In this document: positions 35,113 through 46,948 of the stretch, piece by piece
Layout: each line of letters opens with the position of its first letter
Numbering within the stretch: the first letter of the stretch is position 1
From: Terramyces sp. JEL0728
Lineage: Eukaryota; Chytridiomycota; Chytridiomycetes; Rhizophydiales; Terramycetaceae
Length of the DNA stretch: 64,000 nt
Reading direction: 5' to 3'
NCBI GenBank assembly: GCA_027603945.1
Contig: JADIIU010000054.1
Location: forward strand, 1 to 64,000
The notes under the pieces: generated by a model
Told to the model about the DNA's origin: nothing
The model's input: only the letters and a program-made list of their open reading frames with translations
The model's database searches: none
Translations under genes and position numbers: made by a program

Positions 35113-35367
35113 TTATATGTAGCTAAAACGCGAGTACTCTCCTTGTGCTTTATAACCATAGAAAAGGTAAATCCGCATTGCTATTTTACCTTTTGGTGCC
35201 CAATCAAAGTTTAAATCGCTAAATCCTCTTTTGGGAAAATCATGAGGCACAGGATTTTCTTTTTCCATAGGATGGTATTGGACGAGGCAAAGATATCGGC
35301 CAGTATAATCGGGGTTGCAGTAGCCATACGTACTACAATAATTAAACATAGTCGGAAACGTATTCAT
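35113..35367 (-). CDS. Small overlapping ORF, doubtful
   Basis: A frame from an ATG at 35367 runs 84 codons to 35113. It overlaps, antisense, the first two exons of the NIPA gene from 35272. A shorter version would start at an ATG at 35268, 3 bp from the NIPA start. Its middle (PVPHDFPKRGFSDLNFDWAP) has a plausible small-protein look, but I recognise no family and the overlap makes a shadow more likely. Confidence 0.25.
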   Translation of the reverse strand: MNTFPTMFNYCSTYGYCNPDYTGRYLCLVQYHPMEKENPVPHDFPKRGFSDLNFDWAPKGKIAMRIYLFYGYKAQGEYSRFSYI

Positions 35368-36747
35368 ATCTGTAGCGCTCAACGTTCAGAAACAAGTTCA
35401 CAATTCTCTCTTGGAAAGATCCAGCAGAGAAGGATCGGAGATAGATTCAAAAGCATATTTAAAATCGAAATTTTGGTGGTTGGGAATGGCCATTATGACA
35501 GTGGGAGAACTTGGTAACTTTGCAGCATATGGATTTGCACCTGCTGTTTTAGTAGCACCATTGGGAACTGTAGCTCTGGTACTATATTGTTGATAGATAG
35601 ATAAGCAACGCAATTATAGCGCCGTTATTCCTGGGGGAAAGGTCAAGGATCAGGGATATGGTCGGAATCATTTTATCCATAGCTGGAACTTTGGTGATTT
35701 TGGCAGTACTTTTATCTAAGGATTAGGTCAGTACAAGCACTTCGGAACCATCACTCTCTCCTGAAGACATTGTAAATGCACTGTTCCAACTTTCATTTGT
35801 GATTTATGCCATCGTTACATTAGCATTGCTGGGATTTCTCTTGAAGCTTTCAAATACAGAAGCTGGAAAACACTTTATCTTTATTGATCTTTTGATTGCG
35901 TCGATCATGGGTAATTTTCACTGATCAAGGAGGATATACGGTCCTGTCGATTAAAGCAGTGTCTAGTTTATTGAATCTGGAATTCTACAATATGTTTACC
36001 CACTGGGTGACATATTTGATGCTACTTGTGCTTGCTTCAACGGCAGTGGTATTGACGGCGCTAACTTAGTCTCAGATCCACTTTCTGAATAAGGCATTGT
36101 CTTCTTTTGACTCTACGCAGGTTATTCCAACCAACTTTGTATTATTTACTACGTCAAGCATAATCGGCTCCTCGATCATGTATCATGACTTGTCAAGAAC
36201 GAATCCAATTGCTCTGCTGGGTGTGATTTCAATGTTTATGGGCGTTTTCCTGATTACATCGAAATCTGAAGATCCATACGCAGAGATTCCTGATATAGAG
36301 CACCATCAGACCGCCTCTCAAGATTGGGCTGCTTACAACGAATGGAACAGAGAGAATAGCGCTTTATGGAACCCACCATCTAGTTGGAACTCTCCGACAA
36401 ATGCCAGCGCTCAAGCAACAAGCGTTCCAACTGGAGATTTGTTCAACTTGAATCATCCTTCCCAAGCTATTCATATTGCTGAATCCGACACACCCTTATT
36501 GCCAAACTCGTTTAGGAGCCAAAGCTTAGTTGCACCTTCAGTGACAAACTCATCTCCTAGACGGACGCCGAGAAGAAACTCTCTATATCCCCCTGAAGAA
36601 GATTTCAGCCAAAGTCCAATTGATTCTACACTTCGAAGGTTGTCAAGCGTAATGTCATCAATAGGAACGCATCAAATTAGAAAACTAGAGTTTGACCATA
36701 TGACAGATAAAACTAAATTCTCAAAGAGTCCTGGATCCAATTTGTAA
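35272..36747 (+). CDS. NIPA-type magnesium transporter
   Basis: There are six exons: 35272-35329, 35352-35578, 35601-35705, 35727-35910, 35930-36048 and 36070-36747, with introns of 22, 22, 21, 19 and 21 nt, giving 456 aa. The DUF803 core has about nine hydrophobic segments. Recognisable pieces are KSKFWWLGMAIMTVGELGNF, YGFAPAVLVAPLGTVAL and QIHFLNKALSSFDSTQVIPT. A Ser/Pro-rich cytoplasmic tail of about 140 residues follows. NIPA proteins carry Mg2+ across plasma or endosomal membranes. AATAAA follows the stop within 10 bp, and the convergent stop is 13 bp away. Confidence 0.92.
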
Positions 36748-36760
36748 AAATAAATCTTAA

Positions 36761-38389
36761 TCAAACCAAGAGTGATTCAAGCGAATCTACCACAACATCT
36801 TTTTGAGGATTGTACTTTTTCAGTAAATGTACGATTCCATTTTCAATGGCTAGTCTATTCCCAATCATAACCAATTTTGGCCATGTTTGTGATTCCCCTC
36901 TTCTCAAATAATCCCTTAGCATTTCCACATCAGGATCATATATCAGATTGCCCAAATTCATGAGAGATGGTGTATCCAATGTAATTGTGGTGTTGCCTTC
37001 AAATCCTTGAACCCATAAATTCGAGAAATCCGCACCGAAAAAGTTTGGGAAAAGATCTGCGTCTCTGATAAATGTAATCCATTTCTGTAACTCTAGTTTG
37101 TGATACTTTACAATCGTCGAAGCTATATACCCGCCACGCCTATATTAATACAAATCACCATCCTTTTCCATCCCGATGAGATGGAGGAGCACCAGCGGAT
37201 CCTTTTGCATGGAAAAAGAATAGGAATACGTGTGGGTTAACTTGAGATACGATTATATGCCGTACTCTGAATTGTTGCTGAAGCTCTTTTTCAGGAATAT
37301 CGCTCTTCATACTTCCATCCCTCCATAATTTACCATCATCTCTGAATGGAACTATTTTCCCGTCTGGCGTTTTACGATACAACTCGCATGGTGGGAGTAC
37401 ACCAGGTACAGCTGATGAAGCCACAGTAGCAGACACTAGTGTAACGTTAGGAGTGTTAATATAGTTCAACAACTGGATTTAGGCAAAAAATACTTTTAAT
37501 TTCGAATGTGGTTCATTAGACATTACAGTGATATTCAAGATCTTTCCGGTAAGTTTGTACGCTTCCAAAAAAGTCATGTCTTCTTTGCAAAACCACCTTG
37601 CAGCTTCTCTGAAATGCTCTGCAGTGAATAGCGTACCATGCGTAAAGAAATTCCTGGTCCGTTCCTAAGATTAATATATGTTACATAAATACCAAGTTTG
37701 CAGCAGTTGATTCTATTTGCTAATTCTGGAACAAAAATATCTTGTTTTAGTTCATCATCTGTTCTGCAGCAGACCATGGCAGCCATCATTGCGCCAGCAC
37801 TAGTGCCGCTTATTATATCTGGCAAGAGATTTTGCTCCCATAACGACTTCAAAACTCCAAGATGAAAGTATCCCAAAGTAGCTCCGCCAGATAAACACAG
37901 TGCCGTTCTGCCATAGGCTATTGTGAGTCTTTTGAAGAATACAGCTTTCTGGTCTGTACTGAGATTGTTGCATTTATCTATATACTGCAAGGAATCCAGT
38001 ACTTGGTGTACATACTCATTGACAGTCTCTTTGGTTCCAAAGTAACATCGAGAGTACAAGGCTTCATGCTCAACACCCGCCATATCATTCTTACAACTGC
38101 TGTACTCTAAAATATCACACAATTGACCAGTAGCCCCGGATAATTGAAATCGATGCATTCTGTTTGTAATTTTAATCAACAACGGTTCGTCAAATATAGT
38201 TTCCCGAGTATTGGAAGTCTTCCAATCGTCCAACTCCAACATTTTATCCAATTCAATAGCATATTTTGTCCATTCGATGTATGTCTTGCTTTTTCGCAGT
38301 TTTGATTTCAATTCACAGCAGTCAGAGGTGAAATCAGATATATATTCAAAGACTTTTACTACTAGTCTTGCCAGCGAGTATATTAGCAT
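36761..38389 (-). CDS. Patatin-like triacylglycerol lipase (Tgl3/4/5, SDP1 type)
   Basis: The exons are 38389-37685, 37664-37637, 37618-37494, 37472-37159 and 37139-36761, with introns of 20, 18, 21 and 19 nt, giving 516 aa. One exon is only 28 nt. The DUF3336 leader carries membrane-apposed helices (ITNRMHRFQLSGA). The patatin core has the oxyanion motif LSGGATLGYFHLGV, the nucleophile elbow GTSAGA (Ser) and the catalytic Asp in RDGSMKSDIP. The TFLEAYKLTGKILNITV segment is characteristic of lipid-droplet TAG lipases. It probably mobilises stored fat, for instance to fuel zoospores (inference). Confidence 0.93.
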
Positions 38390-38592
38390 TGTGCGCAGTA
38401 TATTTATGGCAGCATATATCTGGTCAATATTAAATTACCAAAATGGGAAATTTGACTAGGTAGTAGCTGTGGGAAATGAGATATTGAGCTCTACTTCCAT
38501 CTGAATGGTAAGTTTTTAAAGAATTCCTTTTCTTTACAGTTATGGATTTTTTCATTTTGTTTGTCGGGCGGTATAACTATTTAAACAACGCA

Positions 38593-39588
38593 TCAGCCTT
38601 TTATTGAGTCAATGGTTCCTTGGGCAACAACAGCGCGTCTCTGTCCTGTGAATAAATGCACCATATCGGGTCTATGTGGTAAATCTCGGGCCGTAAACGA
38701 AGCAACTTCCAACCTGTTTTGCTGTACGCGTCCCTTTACTATAGGAGTTTCGACTGCCCTTCGCTTCTTTTTCTTGTACTTGTAATATAAGCTAAAATGG
38801 ACCGCTAATGCATGAAAGAACCCGCTGGCTGAGTAAGTCACGAGTATAATTGTGAGACACACATCGATGGCAAGTTTTACATTATTCGCAGCGCTTGGTA
38901 GAATGAACATGTAGACAAAAGTGAGTATTCCATAAGACAATGCAGGTATAATGAGTAAAAGTTGCACCAGAGCAAAGCTGCCAGTAAACCTAGTCATCTT
39001 AACACTAGCCTGCTTTGAATAAAACTCTTTTTCTTCAAAATTGCCCACCTTTTGTGCATTGCGTCGTTTGATTTTATCTGCCATCAATTCCTTCCAGCAA
39101 ATTGCAAAACAAAAGCACATTGAGGAAAACATGGAAAATAGGAATATAATTCCGAGTATAATACGAGTGTAATCCATGTTGCTTAGTCCTACTGACACAA
39201 TTGCCGTCCAAGTAAATGTGCCGACGACACATAAAGAAATCAGCGGTAATTTGTTTAATGTCCTGACCGTTCCATTGAATAATATGATATACACTGGTAC
39301 GAATGCTATACAGAAACCTACCAAGTAGTACAAATACCCCAGACACAGAAATACTGAAATTGTAACTTTTACAACTGGCTCTTCCTGCATGAACGTAAAT
39401 GTGCTAATCAGGTATCCGTATAATGCCAGTGTAACTGCTATTAGAACATCGATTTTGGCAAGTGTGTGTAGTAGTTTTTTAAATACATTATTTGGTAGTC
39501 GCTTTTCTTGCAGTATCCAAAACGAGCCAAGTATTCCAAATAGCGAGGATATGTACAGGGCCATCGTCTGGTTATCCCATTCAATCAT
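38593..39588 (-). CDS. 7TM receptor-like protein, paralogue A
   Basis: A single exon of 331 aa starts at ATG 39588. Seven hydrophobic helices are visible, the second after KIDVLIAV, the seventh ending VHFSLYYKYKKKK. The C-tail ends in the motif MVHLFTGQ and, 10 residues later, TIDSIKG. It is the intronless member of three tandem paralogues. It has no recognised GPCR family signature (no DRY or NPxxY). The codons for the terminal SIK contain AATAAA. I infer a receptor from topology only. Confidence 0.8.
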   Translation of the reverse strand: MIEWDNQTMALYISSLFGILGSFWILQEKRLPNNVFKKLLHTLAKIDVLIAVTLALYGYLISTFTFMQEEPVVKVTISVFLCLGYLYYLVGFCIAFVPVYIILFNGTVRTLNKLPLISLCVVGTFTWTAIVSVGLSNMDYTRIILGIIFLFSMFSSMCFCFAICWKELMADKIKRRNAQKVGNFEEKEFYSKQASVKMTRFTGSFALVQLLLIIPALSYGILTFVYMFILPSAANNVKLAIDVCLTIILVTYSASGFFHALAVHFSLYYKYKKKKRRAVETPIVKGRVQQNRLEVASFTARDLPHRPDMVHLFTGQRRAVVAQGTIDSIKG

Positions 39589-39727
39589 TATAGTTGCTTT
39601 TTTTTGTTCTATTTTGGTAAAAAGTTTCAAAGAGAAAATGTGCTACTCTGAATCCAGTTCTCGTACTTTGGACTCGCATGTGCACTGCTACAAATGGTAC
39701 ACGGAGCAATTAACTTCAATAAGAGAA

Positions 39728-40743
39728 TCAGGCTTTTATTAAATCGATGGTATCTTGTTGCTGTGAGGTGCGCACTTGTCCTGTAAACAGGTGGACCATT
39801 TCTGGTCTATTAATGTCTTTTCTATTAGGTTCGCATAGTAATGTTGATGATTCCGGACTTGCCAATCTGTTCTGCAATGGAATAGCGTCACTCTGTCTTT
39901 TCTTTTTCTTGTATACATAAAATAAGCTAAAGTGGATAGCCAATGCGTGAAAGAATCCTGCAGCCGGGAAAGAAACAATCATGATATACTGCGTTATATC
40001 ATTAATAATATCGGATATATCCTGCCCTAAAAATGGGAAAAGGCCGCTTACAAATCCATAGATATTTGTAAATACCAGTGGGAGGATCACTACCAATTGC
40101 ACCAATGCAAAATTTCCAGAGAACCTCGCCATTTTAACACTAGCTTGCTTTGAATAGAATTCTCTCTCATCGAAATTCCGCACACTTTGCACATGCTGTC
40201 TCTTGATTTTATCAGAATTTAGCTCCTTCCAGCAAATTGAAAAACAAAAGCAAGATGAAGCAAACATTGCGTATAAAAACAAGAATCCAAGTACTGAAAT
40301 CAAAAGGCTATTTTGAATTATTGCAACTATGATTACTGAAGCCCATGTTACTGATCCAATAAAACAAAGAATAACGAATGGTATCTTGTTGAGTGTCCGT
40401 ACTGAGCCTTTGAATAGAATTATATACACTGGAATGAATGATAGACTAAAGTTGATGAAATAATAAAGAAAAGCGAGGAACAAAAGTATTCCACATCTCA
40501 CACCAACCAACTGCACATTGAATTCCTCCACATCATAATTACTACAGATATAGCCAAATATCACTAGCGCAACAAAATTAATGGAAAATTACCTGAAATT
40601 ACAAGGTCTACTTGAGCAAGAGTGTAAATCAAATCAGCAAAGACATTCTTTGGTAGTCGCTTTTCTTGTAGAATCCAAAACGACCCTCCGATGCCGAATA
40701 TTGATGATATATATAGGACTATTGCTAATTGTTGGTAGTTCAT
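39728..40743 (-). CDS. 7TM receptor-like protein, paralogue B
   Basis: The exons are 40743-40593 and 40563-39728, giving 328 aa with a 29-nt intron ending at the first available AG. At the equivalent position paralogue C has a 20-nt intron and paralogue A has none. Judged by that alignment, the ancestral 20-nt intron of this copy would end TTG, so its acceptor has been lost and a downstream AG (+9) would delete three residues (VAL) from helix 2. The C-tail again has MVHLFTGQ and terminal TIDLIKA, with AATAAA in its codons. Confidence 0.78.
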
Positions 40744-40804
40744 TGGCTTTGAAAAAATCAACTTAAAAAGCCTTGATCACTGGGAAGGCAAAAGGATTTC
40801 CAAA

Positions 40805-41793
40805 CTAGGCTTTTATTAAATCAATGGTATCTAGCTGCTTGACTGGCAATCTCTGTCCAGTGAATAAATGGACTGGCATCGGCTCTTGCACAATCGTAGT
40901 TTCAAAGGTTTCGTTTACTGGTAGTAGCGGTACTCGAGAGATTGGTCTATTTTTCTTTTTGATTTTGTAAAAGAGACTGAAATGAACTGCCAGTGCATGA
41001 AAGAACCCGCTTCCAGCTACAGATACTACCACAACGCAAAAGGAGACGACTACTATGGTTTGTAGTATCTCATTCTGTCTATCATAGAAAATCAAATTTG
41101 CAGCAGAGGTACAAACCATAAACATCAACGGTAAGATCAATAGCAGCTGTATAATAACAAAATTCCCTGTAAATCTAGTCATCTTTGTACTAGCCTGCTT
41201 CATATAATACTCTTTCTGTTCAAAAGTCCACATGCTTTGCACATTCTTTCTCTTGTTCTTTTCCGCACTCAATTCCTTCCAACAAATCGCAAAACAAAAG
41301 CACATTGAGGAAAACATTCCAAAAAGAAACAGTAGTCCCAATGTAGAAATCCAACTTGCTGAGGTATAGTCTGTTATTACGATAATCACCGTCCAAATTA
41401 TTGACCCAAATACACACATAGTAACAAGCGGTAATTTGTTTAATGTCCTGACCGTTCCTTTGAATAATATGATATACACTGGTACAAATGCTATACAGAA
41501 ACCTACCAAGTAGTACAAGTAAGCGAGAAACAGAAATAATATAAATGCACTGTATAAAAACGACTGGTCTTCCAACAATGGCTGATAGTAGACTGCCAGG
41601 TATCCAAACAAGGCCGCAGTTACTATATTAATCCAATTGCACCTGCTATTAGAACGTCAACTTTGGCAAGTGCGTATAATAATTTTGCAAATACATTTTG
41701 TGGTAGTCTTTTTTCCTGCAAAATCCAAAATGAACCTATAGTTCCTAAAAGCGATGATGAGTACAGTAAAAGTGCGAATTGCTCTACTTGCAT
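40805..41793 (-). CDS. 7TM receptor-like protein, paralogue C
   Basis: The exons are 41793-41643 and 41622-40805, with a 20-nt intron starting GTGCAA, giving 322 aa. It has the same seven-helix layout, the conserved first-helix stretch GSFWILQEKRLPQNVFAKLL and the terminal PVHLFTGQ...TIDLIKA motif. The AATAAA polyadenylation signal lies inside the last codons (TTA ATA AAA GCC TAG). Confidence 0.8.
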
Positions 41794-41887
41794 CGTTTAG
41801 TTTGTAAATCTTTAAGACAAGTGGTATCCTGATTTGGCTGCAACTTAACAAGACTCAGCCGCAAGTGTGAAAAATCAATCCATTATA

Positions 41888-42376
41888 TTAAGGAATAACC
41901 ACAACTGGAACTCGAGAATGCTGAACGACATGCTGGCTAACCGAGCCAAGTATGAACCTCTGGATAGAGCCGTGCAATCCCCGCGACCCAACAAGTACAA
42001 GGTCAGCTCGCTGTATTTCGATTTGTTGATCAATCAGCACTCTAGCATCTCCACAAGCAATAACTCCTTTAACATGGTACCCTGCAAAGTTCAATCTCTG
42101 CGCATAAAAAGAAATTATCGTTACTGCTTGTTTCTGTGATTCTTCCTCCAGTTTCGTAACAATATCTGTATACCGCAGAACTGGGGTTCCTACCAATGGT
42201 CTGGCCTTCTTGTACGCATGCACAAGGACTATTAGATCTGTATCTGGATTTAAATTTGCTTTAGCCCATTCTACCACATTTGGAGAACAGTCGGTGTTTT
42301 CTACTGCTGCTACTACTGTCCGTTTAGGCGAAAACTCATTAGCTGTATGTATAATTTCAGTGTTTTCAACTTCCAT
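41888..42376 (-). CDS. Universal stress protein (UspA) domain protein
   Basis: One exon of 162 aa holds a single Usp domain: an N-terminal strand with TVVAAVENTDCS, then LIVLVHAYK, and the ATP-binding-type motif GSRGLHGSIQRFILGSVSQH (G-2x-G-9x-G-S). The motif suggests the nucleotide-binding class. Such proteins act in stress responses in bacteria, plants and some fungi. The start ATG lies 167 bp from the divergent LtrA-like gene. Confidence 0.93.
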   Translation of the reverse strand: MEVENTEIIHTANEFSPKRTVVAAVENTDCSPNVVEWAKANLNPDTDLIVLVHAYKKARPLVGTPVLRYTDIVTKLEEESQKQAVTIISFYAQRLNFAGYHVKGVIACGDARVLIDQQIEIQRADLVLVGSRGLHGSIQRFILGSVSQHVVQHSRVPVVVIP

Positions 42377-42543
42377 TGCTTATCAATTGAAATTGTTGTT
42401 TATAAATCAATTTCATAATGATGACGCAAAATAAGTCACATATAGATATCTCGGTCTTTGCAGAGAGGTAGCATGCACAATGATTTCATTCCTTTGATGT
42501 TGGGTGATTTTCGGCACTTGCTTTTTCTACCAAAACTCTCAAA

Positions 42544-45301
42544 ATGGACGGAAATAGAATTAGAGAGGAAATAGAAAAGATTAATGAGACCTCATTTGAC
42601 GACAAATTTGAATTTGAAACGAATAGCAGCATCTCGGAAATGGCAGAGGACAATTCAAACTCAGCATTCGCTTTTGAAAGTATTCCTATTTCCAGCTCAC
42701 CTGGAAATGTTCAGAGTCAATTTGCAAATGCTCAAAAGCTGTTTCAACAAGCACAACAATTATCACAGCAAAGGTTTGCAGAAGCACGGGTTAAGCTTGC
42801 AGACGCTCAAGAAAATGCAAACGAAAAGATTTTGGAAGCTCAAGGTAAAATAAAAGAAGCTACCGTGAAAATGCATGATGCACAAATAGAAGCTGGAGTG
42901 AAAATGCATGATGCAGAAGCATCGACTAAGTTGGCAGAGGCTAGAGGAAAGTTAGTTGAAGCTCAAGAAAGGCTGGGGTCTTCGCTATCAGAAGCGCAAT
43001 CTAAAGTAGAGGAAGCCAAAGTTAAAGTGGACCAGGCACAAGCTAATACTGCTGCCAGGGTAGCTGCCGCTCAAGCTAGAGTTGCACAAACACAACAGAG
43101 GATTATGCATGCTTATAGCCCTTTTCCTAATCCACCTCAAGAGTTTGGAATTTTAACTTTTGGGGAGAGACCTAGTTTTTCTAGATTTGGAAGTGGATTC
43201 ACATTTTCAGATTCCGCTGTGTCTGACATGGATAGTGCGATGCTCCCTAACGCTCCTCCTATACCGCCTCTGCCAGCATTTCCTGATTATCCTCATCCTA
43301 AAAAAGCAGCACGGGCTGAACGAGCAAAGAAATCAGGTAAAAGTAATAGAAGAGGCGGTGTATTCGGAGATATGCTGGTTACCAATCCAAACGAAGTAGT
43401 TTCATCAAGTTCGGAAGATATCATGAAATACAATGCTCCAAAACTCGGGCTGAAAGAAGCACGAGAGTTAGACGCTTCCTTCAGGCAGTTGGAAAATACC
43501 TACAAAATGTTGGAAAGCACAGGAACAGTCCCAATATCGGCCCTTGAAAATTTCAAGAGTGCGCTTCAAGATAAAAAACGAGTGATTGACTCTTTGATAG
43601 AAGAGTCTGAAGAGCCCTCTATAGAAGAGTCGGAAACATCGTCACTGACAAAAAATAACTCTGCAGATCCTGATTTTGTTCAAGATGAAGACACCGATGA
43701 TGGATTAGATATGGAAGATGACACTGAAGTTGGTTTTCTTCAGCCCGACAAACCAAAAAAAGATTCAGAGCATGAGATAATCAGCAGTTTGAAAAGGTTG
43801 AAAGGTGCAAGAGTGCGACAGTATTACGTCAAAGATACTCTCTATCAGTTGCCTGGCCATATAAAAGTGAAATGGTTTGAATTGTTCCTGGATCTACTGT
43901 ATGTTGGTGCAGTCAGTAAAGCAGGAAAAGTAATTGAACACTACCAATTTTCAGTATCGGCAATATGGCGGTTTACCCTAATTCTAACACCGTTGATTTT
44001 TCACTGGAATTACCTTGCAATGTTGAACAACTCTATTCACCATAACGGCATATTCAGAAAGATATTTACATGTGTTTTCATGCTGGTTTTGATTTACATG
44101 GGTATTTCGGTCAGTAATGCTTTTGAGCCGAGTGGCAATGCCAATACTGGCGGGATATTTGTTGCCTTTCATGTAGCCACTATTATATTAATGGAGTCGT
44201 ATATTTCAAGAGCGGCAAAGAGGTCGATACCCAATATCGGAATAGCTGCGTATACGAATTTATTCTGGGTCTTGCTACAGTCTGCTATATATTCAGTAAT
44301 GTACTTTTTCCCTTCAAATGGGACTGAAGATCGACAAACTCTCCGGCAACTAATCTGGACTGCTGGGTTGCTATTTGAACTGGTCACGTTCTTAGGGACG
44401 GATATCTACCGATCTTTTTACAAAAAGACACGAATTGGTATTCATGCGGAACATTTAAGGGAAAGAGTCGGGTGTTTTGTATTGTTTGTTATGGGTAATT
44501 TCAGTATTAATGCTAGGGGAAATCGTGGTTAATCTTCTGGCAGACTATAGTGATTCTGAACCGACAAAATACTTGCTATATGTAGCATTTTCCTTTTTGA
44601 TCTCCATCAACATCTTTTTGTTATATTTCCGTGTAGAAGGGGCCAAGTATTTTATCCATGCACTCCATCGAAAAGAAGCAGTTTGGGGGATTATTTGGAA
44701 ATTCATACATATTCCATTTTCAATAGCGATAGTGGCTCTAGGCGCTGCCAATTCTCAAATCTTGAAAAACCTTCAACAGGTTCTTCTGAATACAAATGGT
44801 TTGAATGAAACTTTGCAAGTAACTACTCACGACCAGCCTTCATTTACAAGAAATCTATTTGTGGAGACGGAGCATGCACCACCGGAAAGTTTATTACGGT
44901 TCGTATTCTGCTTTGCATTTGTAGGAATTTACTTTACGCTTGGATTTATGGGTATTACTCACAAAGAAATTGTGAAACCGCAGCGACTACCTTTAATTGA
45001 TCGAAACACTAGAATTAAGGGCAGATTTGTATTTGGGCTACTATGGATACCATTAGCATTCTTTAATATTGAAGAGCTCAATTTGATGATCACAGGCTTG
45101 GTCGTAACCTTTACTTCAGTTCTATTTGAAGAGCTTGGAAGATACGGCTATCACTACAAAAAAGGAAGCGGTACGATTACATTTGGTGCAAGAACTGAAG
45201 AGACCACTCAGAATGGAAATAAGCTGAATCCTCAGGATTTCAAGATGCATGGTCCTCAAAAAGGCAGAGTAACTATCAGAAGGAAAACAGATTTGCATTA
45301 A
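42544..45301 (+). CDS. LtrA-like membrane protein with long amphipathic N-terminal repeat
   Basis: The exons are 42544-44494 and 44517-45301 with a 22-nt intron, giving 911 aa. Residues about 60-185 form an Ala/Lys/Glu-rich helix with 11-residue periodicity (two exact-looking copies begin VKMHDA). A Pro-rich spacer, another coiled coil (about 290-360) and an acidic stretch follow. The last about 480 residues carry the low temperature requirement A-type membrane domain, with KVKWFELFLDLLYVGAV and HLRERVGCFVLFVMGE signatures and about ten helices. The repeat resembles LEA/apolipoprotein hendecads that lie on membranes. AATAAA overlaps the stop. Function unknown. Confidence 0.85.
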
Positions 45302-45414
45302 ATAAAGTGTATTCAATCTATCCGTCTTCCGTAGTCCTATAGGAATACCTTGACAACATTCTACTTTGCGGACGATTATTAGGATGAATTTGCGTTGGAG
45401 TGACGTTTCATAAA

Positions 45415-46387
45415 ATGTCAACACGTCCAATACCACCGCAAGACGCTCGAGGACTGATTTACGGATCTGGAATAACAATCATGCAGTTGAGTTTACTAGG
45501 ATCTATATATATTATTTATAGAGTGTTGATCAGATGGAAAAGACAACAAAAACGTCCAATAACACTGCGATTCCCACTATATCTTGCCATTACAGACATA
45601 ATATTGTATATTGCAACCATGACTGATCAATTGCATGATGTTATCTTTGGGAATAACTGGCCGGGTCCAATGTGTGTCATTACAGCGTGTATGGTTGCAA
45701 TAGCAAGTTCCGGAAACATGGCATTGATTTGCAGTGTAGCTTTCCAAGCGTATTCAAGCATAGTGCTAAACAAGCCAATCGATTTGGGAAAGTACGATTG
45801 GAAACTCCTGCTGACTATTTTGACCTTTATAATAATAATAGTATTGCTACTGCTGCCTGGAGTAGGAGAATCATGGTACTGGTGCTATGAACAGTATCCA
45901 ATTGTTAATACAGGATGTACGGCGGAAACAAATCTGTAGTAATAGTTTCCTTTTGCTGCGAGACGGTGCTGTTCCTGCTGACATTGTACTTTTCGTTACA
46001 CGTACTGTACATTATCAATTACGTCAAGGTAATGCGGAATGAATTGCTGAACACAAATTTACCAAACACGACGATAACCCCTTCTGCAGATTTAAAGCCC
46101 AAGGATGTCCAACTTCCAAAAGCGCAAAAGGGACGGCCAGGAAAAGAAACTGTAATGGATAGAGCGGCTAGAAAGTTGCTTATATTCATCATGAATTATT
46201 TCATTCAGTGGTATCTGTCTTTAACCAAAGGACCTTTGTTGCGGTATACGTGTTCCTGGGCATATTTGATTATTACTCTGACATTGTCCTTTTCCTATGT
46301 ACCATATCCATGAATGCCGGTGGTATCTTGAACATGCTTGGATTCGTTCGAAATGAAGGCTGGATGGACAATTCCTCAGACGATTGA
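45415..46387 (+). CDS. 7TM receptor, cAMP-receptor/Git3-like
   Basis: The exons are 45415-45916, 45940-46210 and 46231-46387, with introns of 23 and 20 nt, giving 309 aa. Seven helices with short loops are visible. Helix 2 is preceded by RFPLYLAITDIILYI, helix 3 contains CVITACMVAIASSGNMA, and a cytoplasmic loop between helices 5 and 6 is charged. This layout fits the fungal Git3/slime-mould cAR group of glucose or cyclic nucleotide sensors, but without alignment I cannot fix the subfamily. It is not similar to the three tandem 7TM paralogues upstream. Confidence 0.8.
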
Positions 46388-46420
46388 AAAATTCGCATGT
46401 AGCCTGTAACTCGACATATA

Positions 46421-46912
46421 TTAATTTCTAATTTCAAATCCTTCGTTTATATCCTGTCCCAGCACTTTAGACTCGTTCATCAGCACAGGCTCGGTTGGGT
46501 TTTTGAGTTTGTCTGTCAAAGCCAATCCGTACAGCAGAGGTCTATATTAAGCAAAATTACACTCCGCTTGGATAAAATTTGTCGTTCAGCCCCAGATCAT
46601 CTATCTGCAAAGATCGATCTCGCGGAAGGTTGCTCAAATTAGCTTCTAGGATTATTGCCTTTTACCGGCTTTAAAAACGGATAGCGTGTGTCCGTAGCCG
46701 TTAAACTGTAAATATTCTCTTATTAGTTCATTAATCAGTCTTGTTTCCTGTGAGGCATTTGGGACTGAATCGTATCCTGATTTTATAGATTCAAACATCT
46801 CTGCCCGCAATATCGCCTCCAACTTTGCAATTACTCCTCTTTCCTTCAGGTTTACGGCCATTGCTATCATTAAAACTCGAGAACCATCTTTCAAATCTTG
46901 GTACGACGCCAT
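46421..46912 (-). CDS. CEP20: CEP20/FOR20 LisH basal-body protein
   Basis: The exons are 46912-46666, 46645-46561 and 46541-46421, with introns of 20 and 19 nt, giving 150 aa. The N-terminal domain LKERGVIAKLEAILRAEMFE precedes the LisH signature LINELIREYLQFNGYGHTLS. The rest resembles the FOPNL/FOR20 tail (LPRDRSLQIDDLGL). Family knowledge: FOR20 is needed for basal-body docking and ciliogenesis. The start lies 36 bp from the divergent phosphomannose isomerase gene. Confidence 0.85.
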
Positions 46913-46948
46913 TTTGTGCAAATTAATTGCCTGAAAATCAGAAGCAAA

